From the NCBI GenBank assembly GCA_900767815.1, contig CAAGAM010000070.1, positions 14,031 through 78,030 on the forward strand: a DNA stretch of 64,000 bases, in the 5' to 3' direction. Shown in pieces: positions 42,091-50,187 of this stretch. Positions within the stretch are counted from its first letter, which is position 1. The number at the start of each line of letters is the position of its first letter. Source of the stretch: Clostridia bacterium (lineage in GTDB: Bacteria > Bacillota > Clostridia > Christensenellales > Borkfalkiaceae). A model generated the notes under the pieces. It had not been told where the DNA came from. It searched no databases and saw only the letters and a program-made list of their open reading frames with translations. The position numbers and the translations under genes were made by a program.

Positions 42091-43485
42091 ATGATTTTTC
42101 AAGAAACGGAGACCATCGAATTAAAAAGAGTATTGAACGATAGTTTGCCAAAAGAAATAGATGCATTTTTGAACAGTTTCGATGGTAATATTTACATTGG
42201 AGTTGAAGATGACGGTACGATAATTGGTGTAGAAAATCTCGATGATGTTCAAAAGCGTATCGCGGATATTGTTACCACGCAAATTTTGCCGAATCCGCAA
42301 GAATACGTTACGCTCGGAACGCAGTACGTTGATGGTAAAAACGTTGTAGTAATTTCCGTACGCAAAGGTAAATCGCTGTATTATATTAAAAAATACGGGA
42401 GAAGCGCAGCGGGATGCTTTATTCGTGTTGGAACAAGTTGCCGTAGTATGACAGAAGAACAAATCGAGCAAAGGTATATTGCAACGCTGTCGATTCCTCG
42501 TAAAACAATGAAAGAAGAATTGAGTCCTCGTCAGGATTTAACTTTTAATCAATTTCAAGCATTACTAACGTTTAAAAATGTCCATTACAACAAAGAAACA
42601 TTTGAACAAAACTATAATTTACGCAACAGTGATGATAAGTTTAATTATATTGCCTTTTTAGTTTCGGATCAAAACGATACATCTATAAAAGTTGTCAGAT
42701 TTAATGGCGTAACAAAAGCGGAATTTCTGTCAAGAAAAGAATTCGATAACGGTTGCATATTTAAACAGATGGAAGATGCACTCGAATATTCGTTAAACGT
42801 TCTTAACATTATTCAGACGAATATTGTAGGGAAAGAAAGAGTGGATACTCCATATTTTAACTCAGAGGCCTTCCGAGAGGCTTGGTTTAATGCTGTATGT
42901 CATAATTTATGGGTTGAAAAAGTTCCGCCGGCAATTTATGGGTTTGATGATAGGGTCGAAATAATTTCGTATGGATTGCTGAAAGACGGGATGACGAAAG
43001 ATGAGTTTTTTATGGGAATCAGCAACCCTGTTAATGAAGAATTTGCGAAAATATTTATGCAGTTACATTATATGGAACAATCCGGAAAGGGTGTGCCGAC
43101 TGTCGTGGCTAAATACGGCAAAGAAGTGTATCATTTCGGGACATCGTTTATACAATGTATACTCCCGTATAACATAATAGACAAACAAAAGCAGGAAAGA
43201 TTATTAGGACGAAATGACCTGAATGGCACGATAAATGGCACGATAAATGGCACGATAAATGGCACGATAAATGGCACGATAAATGGCACGATAAAACTAT
43301 CTGAAACGGCTACAATTGTCTACGAATTAATGAAGAAAGACGTTAAAGTAACAAAATCTCAATTAAGCCAAAAAGCAGGAAAAAGCATAAGAACGATTAG
43401 TCGTGCGATCGATGAATTAAAGAATAACGGGTTATTATTAGGTCGGACTTCAAATAAAAATGGTGAATGGATATTAAGTAAATGA
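42091..43485 (+). CDS. AlbA_2/Schlafen-type putative DNA-binding protein with NGTI repeats
   Basis: The 464-residue protein begins with an AlbA_2 domain (ETETIELKRVLNDSLPKEID, LNSFDGNIYIGVEDDGTIIG, then GCFIRVGTSCRSM). Residues 230-370 match the RecG-like C-terminal region (FNSEAFREAWFNAVCHN, GFDDRVEIISYGLL). Residues 378-400 are six NGTI units coded by an exact 12-bp tandem repeat. The last 65 residues are a winged helix-turn-helix (KSQLSQKAGKSIRTISRAID). The family is linked to transcription control and mobile elements; function is not settled. It has its own promoter and is followed by a terminator. Confidence 0.8.
   Translation: MIFQETETIELKRVLNDSLPKEIDAFLNSFDGNIYIGVEDDGTIIGVENLDDVQKRIADIVTTQILPNPQEYVTLGTQYVDGKNVVVISVRKGKSLYYIKKYGRSAAGCFIRVGTSCRSMTEEQIEQRYIATLSIPRKTMKEELSPRQDLTFNQFQALLTFKNVHYNKETFEQNYNLRNSDDKFNYIAFLVSDQNDTSIKVVRFNGVTKAEFLSRKEFDNGCIFKQMEDALEYSLNVLNIIQTNIVGKERVDTPYFNSEAFREAWFNAVCHNLWVEKVPPAIYGFDDRVEIISYGLLKDGMTKDEFFMGISNPVNEEFAKIFMQLHYMEQSGKGVPTVVAKYGKEVYHFGTSFIQCILPYNIIDKQKQERLLGRNDLNGTINGTINGTINGTINGTINGTIKLSETATIVYELMKKDVKVTKSQLSQKAGKSIRTISRAIDELKNNGLLLGRTSNKNGEWILSK
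43222..43293 (+). repeat. Six 12-bp tandem repeats coding NGTI
   Basis: AATGGCACGATA is repeated six times without a mismatch inside the AlbA_2 gene. The unit is a multiple of three, so copy changes alter linker length without breaking the frame. Confidence 0.95.
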
Positions 43486-43592
43486 GTGGTTGTAATACTA
43501 CCATAGAAACCATTAAAAACATGTAGGAAATTATAAAGGTTAATCTCAATTAATTTGAGTTCGTAAAAATAAATAAAAATCTAATAAAAGCG

Positions 43593-43630
43593 GCGTTTTG
43601 TCTAATTTAGATAGATAAAACGCTGTTTTT
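43593..43630 (+). terminator. Terminator after the AlbA_2 gene
   Basis: GCGTTTTGTCT (43593-43603) pairs with AGATAAAACGC (43613-43623, one G-T pair), followed by a T-rich tract with TTTTTT. The rest of 43486-43759 holds no gene. Confidence 0.75.
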
Positions 43631-43759
43631 TGTCTAAAACGCAGAAAAACAAAAAAGATAAAAAAAATATAGAAAAACGCTGGATAGAATTGAACTTTTG
43701 TGGTATGTTGTGTTTGCGAAAGCAAGAGAAACAGGGTTAAGCCTTGAAAGGAGGTAATT

Positions 43760-43966
43760 ATGCAGATAACGGAAATTACGCCGAAAGCGCAGAGTGAAGA
43801 AAGAATACGGCTTGCGGCATACTGTCGTGTGTCAAGCGATTCCGAAGAACAACTTCATTCGCTCGCTTCGCAAATACGTTGGTATAGCGATTACGGGAAA
43901 AGAAATCCTCAATATCAAATCGTTGACATTTACGCGGATGAAGAAATAATTTATGGGGAACAATAA
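43760..43966 (+). pseudogene. N-terminal fragment of a serine recombinase
   Basis: The 68-residue ORF reads RIRLAAYCRVSSDSEEQLHS and later QYQIVDIYADEE, the start of large serine recombinases (resolvase domain with catalytic Ser in YCRVSSDSEEQ). It stops soon after the IYADE strand, where complete enzymes continue for 400 or more residues. A full ribosome binding site (AAAGGAGG) remains. No C-terminal part is seen in the following 190 bases. It is what is left of the integrase of the element, so the element cannot move itself from here. Confidence 0.8.
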
Positions 43967-44042
43967 TTAAAAAATTTAAGAATCCGAAGCAATTTTTTCA
44001 CTGAAAATATAAACGAGTTGTTGGAACATAAGCCGAAAACGA

Positions 44043-44071
44043 TTGAAAAAAAGTGGCGTATATGCTATACT
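44043..44071 (+). promoter_or_regulatory. Promoter of the KilA-N gene
   Basis: TTGAAA (44043-44048) and TATACT (44066-44071) are 17 bases apart, with a leader of about 75 bases before the ATG at 44154. Confidence 0.65.
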
Positions 44072-44153
44072 ATAAAAAAGATAATATGTGGAATTTTACA
44101 AAAAGCATTATTATAACAGTAGTCGAAGCGATGAATAATCGGGAGCGTTAACA

Positions 44154-44972
44154 ATGAAAAACGAATTATACGTCAACGGAATAGATGTAAAGTATAAAAG
44201 AATCAACAAGGATGACTATATATCGCTGACCGATTTGGCGCGATATGTAAATCCCGACGAGCCGAAAATTCCTATCCAAACTTGGATGAGGAATAAAGAC
44301 GTCGTATCCTATCTCGGGTTGTGGGAACAGTTAAACAATCCGAATTTCAAAGGTCGCGAATTTACGACCTTTGAAAACAAATCCGGTGCGAACAGTTTTT
44401 ATTTGTCTCCCGAAAAATGGGTAAACGAAACAAATGCGATAGGCATTATCGTAAAACGCGGTAATGGCGGCGGAACGTATGCGCATAGAGATATTGCGTT
44501 TGAGTTTGCAAGCTGGCTGAGTCCGGAATTCAAATTATACCTTATAACCGAATTTCAAAGATTAAAAGCGCAGGAACAAAAAACAACCGAATGGTCGGCA
44601 AAACGAGAGTTGGCAAAGGTGAACTACAGAATTCATACAGACGCGATAAAAGAAAATATTGTTCCGACGCTAACGGAAGCGCAGTTAAAATATGTGTATG
44701 CAGACGAAGCGGATCTGTTGAACGTCGCGTTATTCGGGAAAACGGCGGCGGAGTGGAGAAAGCAAAATCCTACGCTGAAAGGCAATATCCGCGATTATGC
44801 GACGATTGAGCAGTTGCTTGTTATTGCCAATATGGAAAGTTACAATGCTATTTTAATTGAACAGAATGTATCGCAAGAGGAAAGATTGAAGCAACTGAAC
44901 AATATGGCAAAATCGCAATTGCGTGTGTTAGAGCAGAGCAATTCTAAACTTCTTACCGAAAATAGAAAATGA
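44154..44972 (+). CDS. KilA-N domain DNA-binding protein
   Basis: The 272-residue protein carries a KilA-N domain over about residues 15-140: DDYISLTDLARYVNPDEPKI, WMRNKDVVSYLGLWEQLNNP, then YAHRDIAFEFASWLSPEFKL. KilA-N proteins are phage and mobile-element DNA-binding factors. The second half is a helical region with LSP-like NPTLKGNIRDYATIEQLLVI and a coiled-coil end. GGGAG precedes the ATG. Its role here is probably regulatory; it could be an orphan phage gene. A terminator follows, shared with the converging Doc gene. Confidence 0.85.
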   Translation: MKNELYVNGIDVKYKRINKDDYISLTDLARYVNPDEPKIPIQTWMRNKDVVSYLGLWEQLNNPNFKGREFTTFENKSGANSFYLSPEKWVNETNAIGIIVKRGNGGGTYAHRDIAFEFASWLSPEFKLYLITEFQRLKAQEQKTTEWSAKRELAKVNYRIHTDAIKENIVPTLTEAQLKYVYADEADLLNVALFGKTAAEWRKQNPTLKGNIRDYATIEQLLVIANMESYNAILIEQNVSQEERLKQLNNMAKSQLRVLEQSNSKLLTENRK

Positions 44973-44983
44973 TTTGGAATTTG

Positions 44984-45015
44984 AAAACGAGGGCTGTGTA
45001 AGCGCCTCGTTTTTT
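44984..45015 (+). terminator. Terminator between KilA-N and the converging Doc gene
   Basis: AAAACGAGG (44984-44992) pairs with CCTCGTTTT (45005-45013), followed by T, and preceded on the other strand by a T run too, so it may work both ways. Confidence 0.7.
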
Positions 45016-45063
45016 GTACCTGTAAAAAGATTAAATTTTCCACTTCGATATATGTGAATGAAC

Positions 45064-45420
45064 TCAAGCGTTTAATTCAGTGAAAGAAATTTCGCTTGCG
45101 GCAAGTCTCAAAAATATACCCGATAATTCTTGTTGCGTAAAGGATAAAGAAATGCCGTTGAGTTTCAGTGTAACCAGCATTGCGTGCGCGCCGATACGTT
45201 TGTTTCCGTCGATAAACGGGTGATTTTGCGTAAGTCCGCAGGCAAGCCTTACCGCTTTTTCGATTGTAGAGGGGAATAATTCGACGGAGTTGTATGTCTG
45301 CAACGGCGATAGAAGAGCGGCTTGCAAAAGATTATCGTCGCGTATTCCGTCCGAGCCGCCCGTTGCCTTTATAAGTTCGCAATGTAAATAGTTTATCTGC
45401 TTATCTGAAAGCCAAATCAT
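45064..45420 (-). CDS. Doc-type Fic-domain toxin
   Basis: The 118-residue protein has the Doc/Fic core motif HPFIDGNKRIGAHAM (HxFxxGNKR) and the N-terminal GIRDDNLLQAALLSPLQTY of death-on-curing proteins. Doc enzymes phosphorylate EF-Tu and stop translation. No Phd antitoxin is seen next to it. Its start codon overlaps the stop of the DUF2779 gene (ATGA), so the two are made together, and DUF2779 may stand where an antitoxin would. Confidence 0.85.
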   Translation of the reverse strand: MIWLSDKQINYLHCELIKATGGSDGIRDDNLLQAALLSPLQTYNSVELFPSTIEKAVRLACGLTQNHPFIDGNKRIGAHAMLVTLKLNGISLSFTQQELSGIFLRLAASEISFTELNA

Positions 45421-47018
45421 TTTGCAAGTTCCTTATAAGTTTCGATGTTTTGCTTGATAAGTTCTTCGGAAGCGTTTTTTACCAAATCGTCTGGCGCGGC
45501 GGTAATGTCGCTACCGTCGGCGATGTTTGCGACCCTTACGAGTTCCTGCCAGACTTTAACCATTGCAAATGTATCGAGTTCGCAGTATTTCAGTAAGTTT
45601 TTGCGTGCGATTTTCTGTTCTTCCGGCGGCATATCCTTTATAAGCGGGAAGATCGTCATAGCCTCGCCGCCGTTGTGGATTTCCTCCAAGTTGTGATAAT
45701 CGAGCGCCGGATCGTCGGGAAAAATCGCCGGCAAAACGCTTTTTATCGAAAACGAACCGCCCATTGCTTTGTTGTAATATGCGCCTCTCTGGAACGGATC
45801 GAGCAGGTCTTTTACGTTGCGTTTTATATTCAGCAAATGCTTTGAAAGGTCGGGGAATTCTTCCGCAAGTTCTTTCAGTCTGCCGCACTCGAATTTTTTA
45901 TTGTAGGCAAGCACACATACGTTTTCGGGAATATTTTCGCACAGGCTTTCTGCTATCGCGCGGCGCGGATCTTCTCCCGAAACGCCTAAAAATTCTTTGT
46001 GTGAAAGGCAGCTGTTTTCGCTCTCTATATAGTGCAAAGAGTACTGAAAAGGAATTTGCTCGTAAGGTTTCGCACCGTCGAAAGGCGGAATAATCTCTTG
46101 CATGGTTTCAAAATCAAGAAAGTAAAGAGGGTAGGAAAGCGTGTTCAAAAACTCGTCTATAAGTCGATTATCGACATAAGTTCCTCTGTCATTAAGCGCA
46201 AAATCGATCTGCCTCGATTGCAAAAAATTAAGCGAGGCGCGCTTTTGCAAATCTTCAAACGACACGATACCGTCTTTATAAAGTTGCCATTTTTTATTGC
46301 AACGATAAATTTCAAAAACGTTATGTTCGGGTAAGTGCTTTGAGCAGTATTTCCAATAGGCGCATTCATGAGATAAGGAGCATTGCTCGCCGATGTCGAT
46401 ATTCGGCTCTTTATCGCAACTTAAAAGATTTTCGGCGCTTGTAAGATTTCGTTCGACGACTTCGTACTCGTCGGCGATGAGATCTTTAACGTCGGTTATT
46501 TTGAACAAATTTTTAACGTCGATTTCGCCGCGGCGCACATATTCGTTGTTAATGCAAACAACGTAAGTCCCCGTCACTTTAACTCCGCATTTTTCGAGAA
46601 CGTATTTTTGATAGGCAACATCCACGAGATAGTTATATTTAATGTTGGTTGCGCTTTTTACTTCGTAAATCGCGTATCCGCCGTTTTCTTTATGCAAAAT
46701 ATCCACGGCGCAATACAGCCCGTTATAATCGAACGACGCTTCGCAAATATTTTCTTCGCCGCGGGCGATACATTCGGCAGTTTTCCTCTTCATTTCGTCA
46801 AGGTTGAGTTTTCCGTCGGCGGAACAAGCGGTAACTTCGGTATAATCGCCGAATAAACCCATTGCAAGGTCACCGACCTCGTTTCCGCTCTTCATTCTGC
46901 CGAGCGCGCCCTCGTCGATTTCTTTTTCTTCGGGCTTGTATTTATCGAGCCAGACGATTTTAGGACATTGCCAGAACGAACAATATTTCGATTTTGAAAA
47001 ATACATAACGTTCCCCAT
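45417..47018 (-). CDS. DUF2779 protein: Cas4-like PD-(D/E)XK plus RNase H-like domains
   Basis: The protein has 533 residues; an internal start at 47006 (MYFSKSKYCSFWQCPKIVWL) is better placed behind GGGGAA, so the true length may be 529. The N-terminal 210 residues look like a PD-(D/E)XK nuclease of the Cas4/RecB type: a CP near residue 19, DEGALGRMKSGNEVGDLA, DILHKENGGYAIYEVKSATN with the E-x-K pair, and a late Cys set (CSLSHECAYWKYC) that could hold an iron-sulphur cluster. Residues 300-490 are a DEDD-like fold (YPLYFLDFETMQE, VLAYNKKFECGRLKEL, YCELDTFAMVKVWQEL). It probably cuts and trims DNA or RNA; the pairing with Doc suggests a defence or maintenance module. Confidence 0.8.
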   Translation of the reverse strand: MGNVMYFSKSKYCSFWQCPKIVWLDKYKPEEKEIDEGALGRMKSGNEVGDLAMGLFGDYTEVTACSADGKLNLDEMKRKTAECIARGEENICEASFDYNGLYCAVDILHKENGGYAIYEVKSATNIKYNYLVDVAYQKYVLEKCGVKVTGTYVVCINNEYVRRGEIDVKNLFKITDVKDLIADEYEVVERNLTSAENLLSCDKEPNIDIGEQCSLSHECAYWKYCSKHLPEHNVFEIYRCNKKWQLYKDGIVSFEDLQKRASLNFLQSRQIDFALNDRGTYVDNRLIDEFLNTLSYPLYFLDFETMQEIIPPFDGAKPYEQIPFQYSLHYIESENSCLSHKEFLGVSGEDPRRAIAESLCENIPENVCVLAYNKKFECGRLKELAEEFPDLSKHLLNIKRNVKDLLDPFQRGAYYNKAMGGSFSIKSVLPAIFPDDPALDYHNLEEIHNGGEAMTIFPLIKDMPPEEQKIARKNLLKYCELDTFAMVKVWQELVRVANIADGSDITAAPDDLVKNASEELIKQNIETYKELAK

Positions 47019-47117
47019 CTTTTGTTTGATTTCGGCTATATTTTATCATATTTTATGGAAAATATCAACCGAAAAGCATTATATAAAAGATTATGTACCG
47101 TTTTTAGGACTAAATTA

Positions 47118-47163
47118 TTGCTAAAATCCAATCGTTATGATATAATATTAAAAAATCATAACG
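47118..47163 (+). promoter_or_regulatory. WYL gene promoter with inverted-repeat operator
   Basis: TTGCTA (47118-47123) and TATAAT (47141-47146) have 17-bp spacing. A perfect 8-bp inverted repeat CGTTATGA (47133-47140) and TCATAACG (47156-47163) brackets the -10 box, ending 11 bases before the ATG. This position fits self-repression by the WYL protein. Confidence 0.75.
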
Positions 47164-47174
47164 GAGAGAAAACA

Positions 47175-48194
47175 ATGACAGACAGCTTGGAAGCGAAGAA
47201 ATTACTCATTATTCGCATAATGCAAATACTCGAATATTACAGCGACGTAAATCATCCGCTCACGCAAGAAGACATAATAAACAAACTGTACGAAGATTAC
47301 GGAATTGAAGCTGAACGAAAGGCTATAGGGCGGAATATCGCCCTTTTACAGGATATGTTCGAGCGCGAATCGATGAAAAAAACGGCAACGGCAATCGTTA
47401 TAGAATCGGATAAGAGGAAGGGAACTTTTCTGGATAAACGGCTTTTTGAAGATTCCGAACTCCGTCTGTTGATAGACGGCGTTCTTGCGAGCAAACATAT
47501 TTCGGAAAAGTATTCTAATGATTTAATAGAAAAACTCTCGGCACTGTCTAACAAGTATTTTAAGTCTAACATAAAGCACGTTTATTCGGTTAAAGACTGG
47601 GACAAAACCGAGAATAAAGCGTTGTTTTATAATATTGCAATCGTTGACGAAGCGATAGAAAAATGCAGGCAGATAACCTTTGATTACAATAAATACGGCG
47701 CGGATAAAAAACTTTACAAAACCTCATCGCACACGGCAAGCCCGTATCAGCTGATTTTACATAATCAGCATTATTATTTGGTTTTTTTAAGCGAGAAATG
47801 GAAAAATCTCGGACATTTCAGGCTGGATAAAATAACTAATATCGATATAACTGAAAAACCGCTTACGCCGCTTCGCAGCTTAAAGGGTTATGAAAACGGG
47901 CTCGATTATAGGAAATACGCTTCATCGCTACCGTATATGTTTACCGACAAAGTTGAAAGGATTACCTTTATTTGCGACGAGTGCGTTATCGATCAGGTGG
48001 TGGACTGGTTCGGAAAAAATATTGCCATATCCGATCTCGGTGGCGGAAAATACGAAGTTACGGTCACGGCAAGCCCTAACGCAATGGAATACTGGGCTAT
48101 GCAATATTTAAACTACGTAGAGATAAAAACGCCTGCAGAGCTTAGAGCAAGAATAAAAAATAATCTGCAAAAAGCAGAAGAAAAATATAAATGA
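47175..48194 (+). CDS. WYL-domain transcriptional regulator
   Basis: The start is put at 47175, after CGGAGAGAA; the frame is open upstream but that part contains the promoter. The 339-residue protein has an N-terminal winged helix (RIMQILEYYSDVNHPLTQED) and a WYL domain around 150-260 (ITFDYNKYGADKKL, SPYQLILHNQHYYLVFLSEK, GHFRLDKITNI), then a C-terminal WCX region. WYL regulators often sense nucleic-acid or phage-linked signals and control defence islands (as BrxR/CapW do). The operator over its promoter and the overlap with the DUF262 gene show it runs this island. Confidence 0.9.
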   Translation: MTDSLEAKKLLIIRIMQILEYYSDVNHPLTQEDIINKLYEDYGIEAERKAIGRNIALLQDMFERESMKKTATAIVIESDKRKGTFLDKRLFEDSELRLLIDGVLASKHISEKYSNDLIEKLSALSNKYFKSNIKHVYSVKDWDKTENKALFYNIAIVDEAIEKCRQITFDYNKYGADKKLYKTSSHTASPYQLILHNQHYYLVFLSEKWKNLGHFRLDKITNIDITEKPLTPLRSLKGYENGLDYRKYASSLPYMFTDKVERITFICDECVIDQVVDWFGKNIAISDLGGGKYEVTVTASPNAMEYWAMQYLNYVEIKTPAELRARIKNNLQKAEEKYK

Positions 48195-48205
48195 AGGTAA
48201 GAAAC

Positions 48206-50187
48206 ATGGAAAGCAGCGTAAAATTATTACCAGTAAAAGAGTTGTTAGGAATGAATTTTTATATTCCGGAATATCAACGTGGATACCGTTGGGGAAAACA
48301 ACAGGCTGTCGACTTGCTTGAGGATATATCAGCATTCGCAAATAAAATATCTGATGACAACGACGAAATTTATTGTATTCAACCATTAGTTGTTTCAAAA
48401 AGGGAAAGTGATGAGGACATCTTAAAAAAGTGCAAGAAAGAAGATGCTACTCTTGAAGATATTAAAAAAGCAATAAAAGGCTCTTGGACCGTAGTTGACG
48501 GGCAACAGAGATTAACGACGATTTATATTCTTCTCCGGTGCTTAAATGAGGATAAATGCTATGAAATAGAATATGGTACAAGAAATAAAAGTAAGGATTT
48601 TCTAACAAAAATTAACTCTGATTCTGACAACTCTGCCGGCGATAACATTGATTTTTACTATATGAAAGAAGTTTATTCTGCAATAACCGGCTGGTTACAA
48701 AATAAATCAGATTCAAAAAATAATTTGCGCGCCGTTTTACTTAACAAAGTTAATTTTATATGGTATGACATCTCGGGTGAAGATGAAATAGCCGTGTTTA
48801 CTCGTTTGAATATAGGCAAAATTCCGCTAACCGATTCAGAATTGATTAAGGCGCTATTTTTGAATCGGACAAATTTTTGTTCAAAATTAAACGTGGAAGA
48901 CAAATGGTTAGAGATCAAGCAGCATGATATTGCATCGGAATGGGATTGGATTGAGAATGCGTTGCAGAATGATGAATTTTGGGCATTTTTACATGATGTA
49001 AATTATTCAAAACCTACCAGAATTGATTTCATATTAGATTTAATTAAAAATAAAAATAATGATAAATATAAATTATATAAGAATGAAGAAGGCAAAAACA
49101 AAAAAGAAGCTCAATTATGTAATAAAGTACTGAAAGAAAAAATAGGGAACGACGAGCATGCGACGTTCCGTTATTTCAACGAAGCGTTTCTTTCTCGTCG
49201 AGAAATTGATAGCGACGAATGGCTTGATGAATTATGGAATAAAGTAAAAGATTATTACCAAGTGTTTAACGAATGGTATCAGGATTATAGGCTTTATCAC
49301 TATGTAGGGTATTTAACGACGATTGAAGGTGAGAAGTTTAACGTTTCTTCTTACGTAGATGAATGGAACAAAAAGACGAAAAGTGAATTTGTTCAGTATA
49401 TAAAAAGTAAAATAGTTGAGTCGTTAAAATCAAAAAAATGGATGGAAAAGCTTCCTGATTGCAGATTTGATGAAGATGGTTCACCTAACAAAACGGAAAC
49501 GGTCGGTATTTTACTTCTCCATAACATAGAAACAATTATTCAACAAAATGATAAATTAGTGGCGGAATCAAAATATAATCTGCCTAACTTTTCAAAATTT
49601 CCGTTTCATTTGTATAAGCGGGAAAATGGCAAGTGGAGCATATCAGGCCGAATGCGGGGGATGATTTTAATAAAAAAGACTCCGATAAGCTATATTTGTC
49701 TTTGGCGAGGCCGTACATAAATAACCAAAACCTGATTGATAAAATTGACAAATATTTAAGCACTAAGGATAAAAATGAAAGCGAAAACTTTAATGATATA
49801 TTAGCTGAAATTTGGGAAAATGGCGGAGCATTGCCGGAGGAAGATAAAAATAAAATTTTTAACTTTGTGCTATTGGACGAATCGACTAATAAAGAGTATG
49901 GAAATCAGATATTCACTGTTAAAAGGGCTTTTATAGCTAATAAGGAAAGAGGGCTGAAAATTCGTTACAGTTATGATAAAGGGGACCTTGTAAAAAGCAA
50001 ACCGATACCAGAAATAGCTTTTGTTCCGCCTTGCACAAAGAACGTTTTCTCAAAATTTTATACTACGGTTCCGTCAACAATGGTGAATTGGAATACGGAA
50101 GATGCTGAGGCTTACTGGAAGGATATGTGTGATAAATTAAAGTTTTATTTTGATGAGTTAGAAGTGAAAAAGGATGACAAACAATGA
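48206..50187 (+). pseudogene. DUF262/DUF1524-type protein (GmrSD-like), frameshifted near 49634
   Basis: The start at 48206 has AAGG 8 bases upstream; an earlier ATG at 48191 overlaps the WYL stop. The first 475 residues show DUF262 motifs: FYIPEYQRGYRWGKQQAVDL, TVVDGQQRLTTIYILL and FTRLNIGKIPLTDSELIKAL. After KRENGKW at 49635 the frame changes: the +0 frame runs 30 more residues to a stop at 49720, while the -1 frame goes on with EHIRPNAGDDFN and a 180-residue end. EHIRP is the HNH-like core of DUF1524. One missing base in TGG, or a 7-bp loss between AGCAT copies, would explain it. Intact, it would be a nucleotide-driven nuclease resembling type IV restriction or SspE. Confidence 0.75.

Noticed and set aside
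43222..43293. CRISPR-like repeats
   Set aside because: The 12-bp units are contiguous with no spacers and code NGTI inside a gene.
49630..49720. Alternative true C terminus for the first DUF262 protein
   Set aside because: The 30 residues after KRENGKW in that frame look random, while the -1 frame continues with the EHIRP core expected after DUF262.
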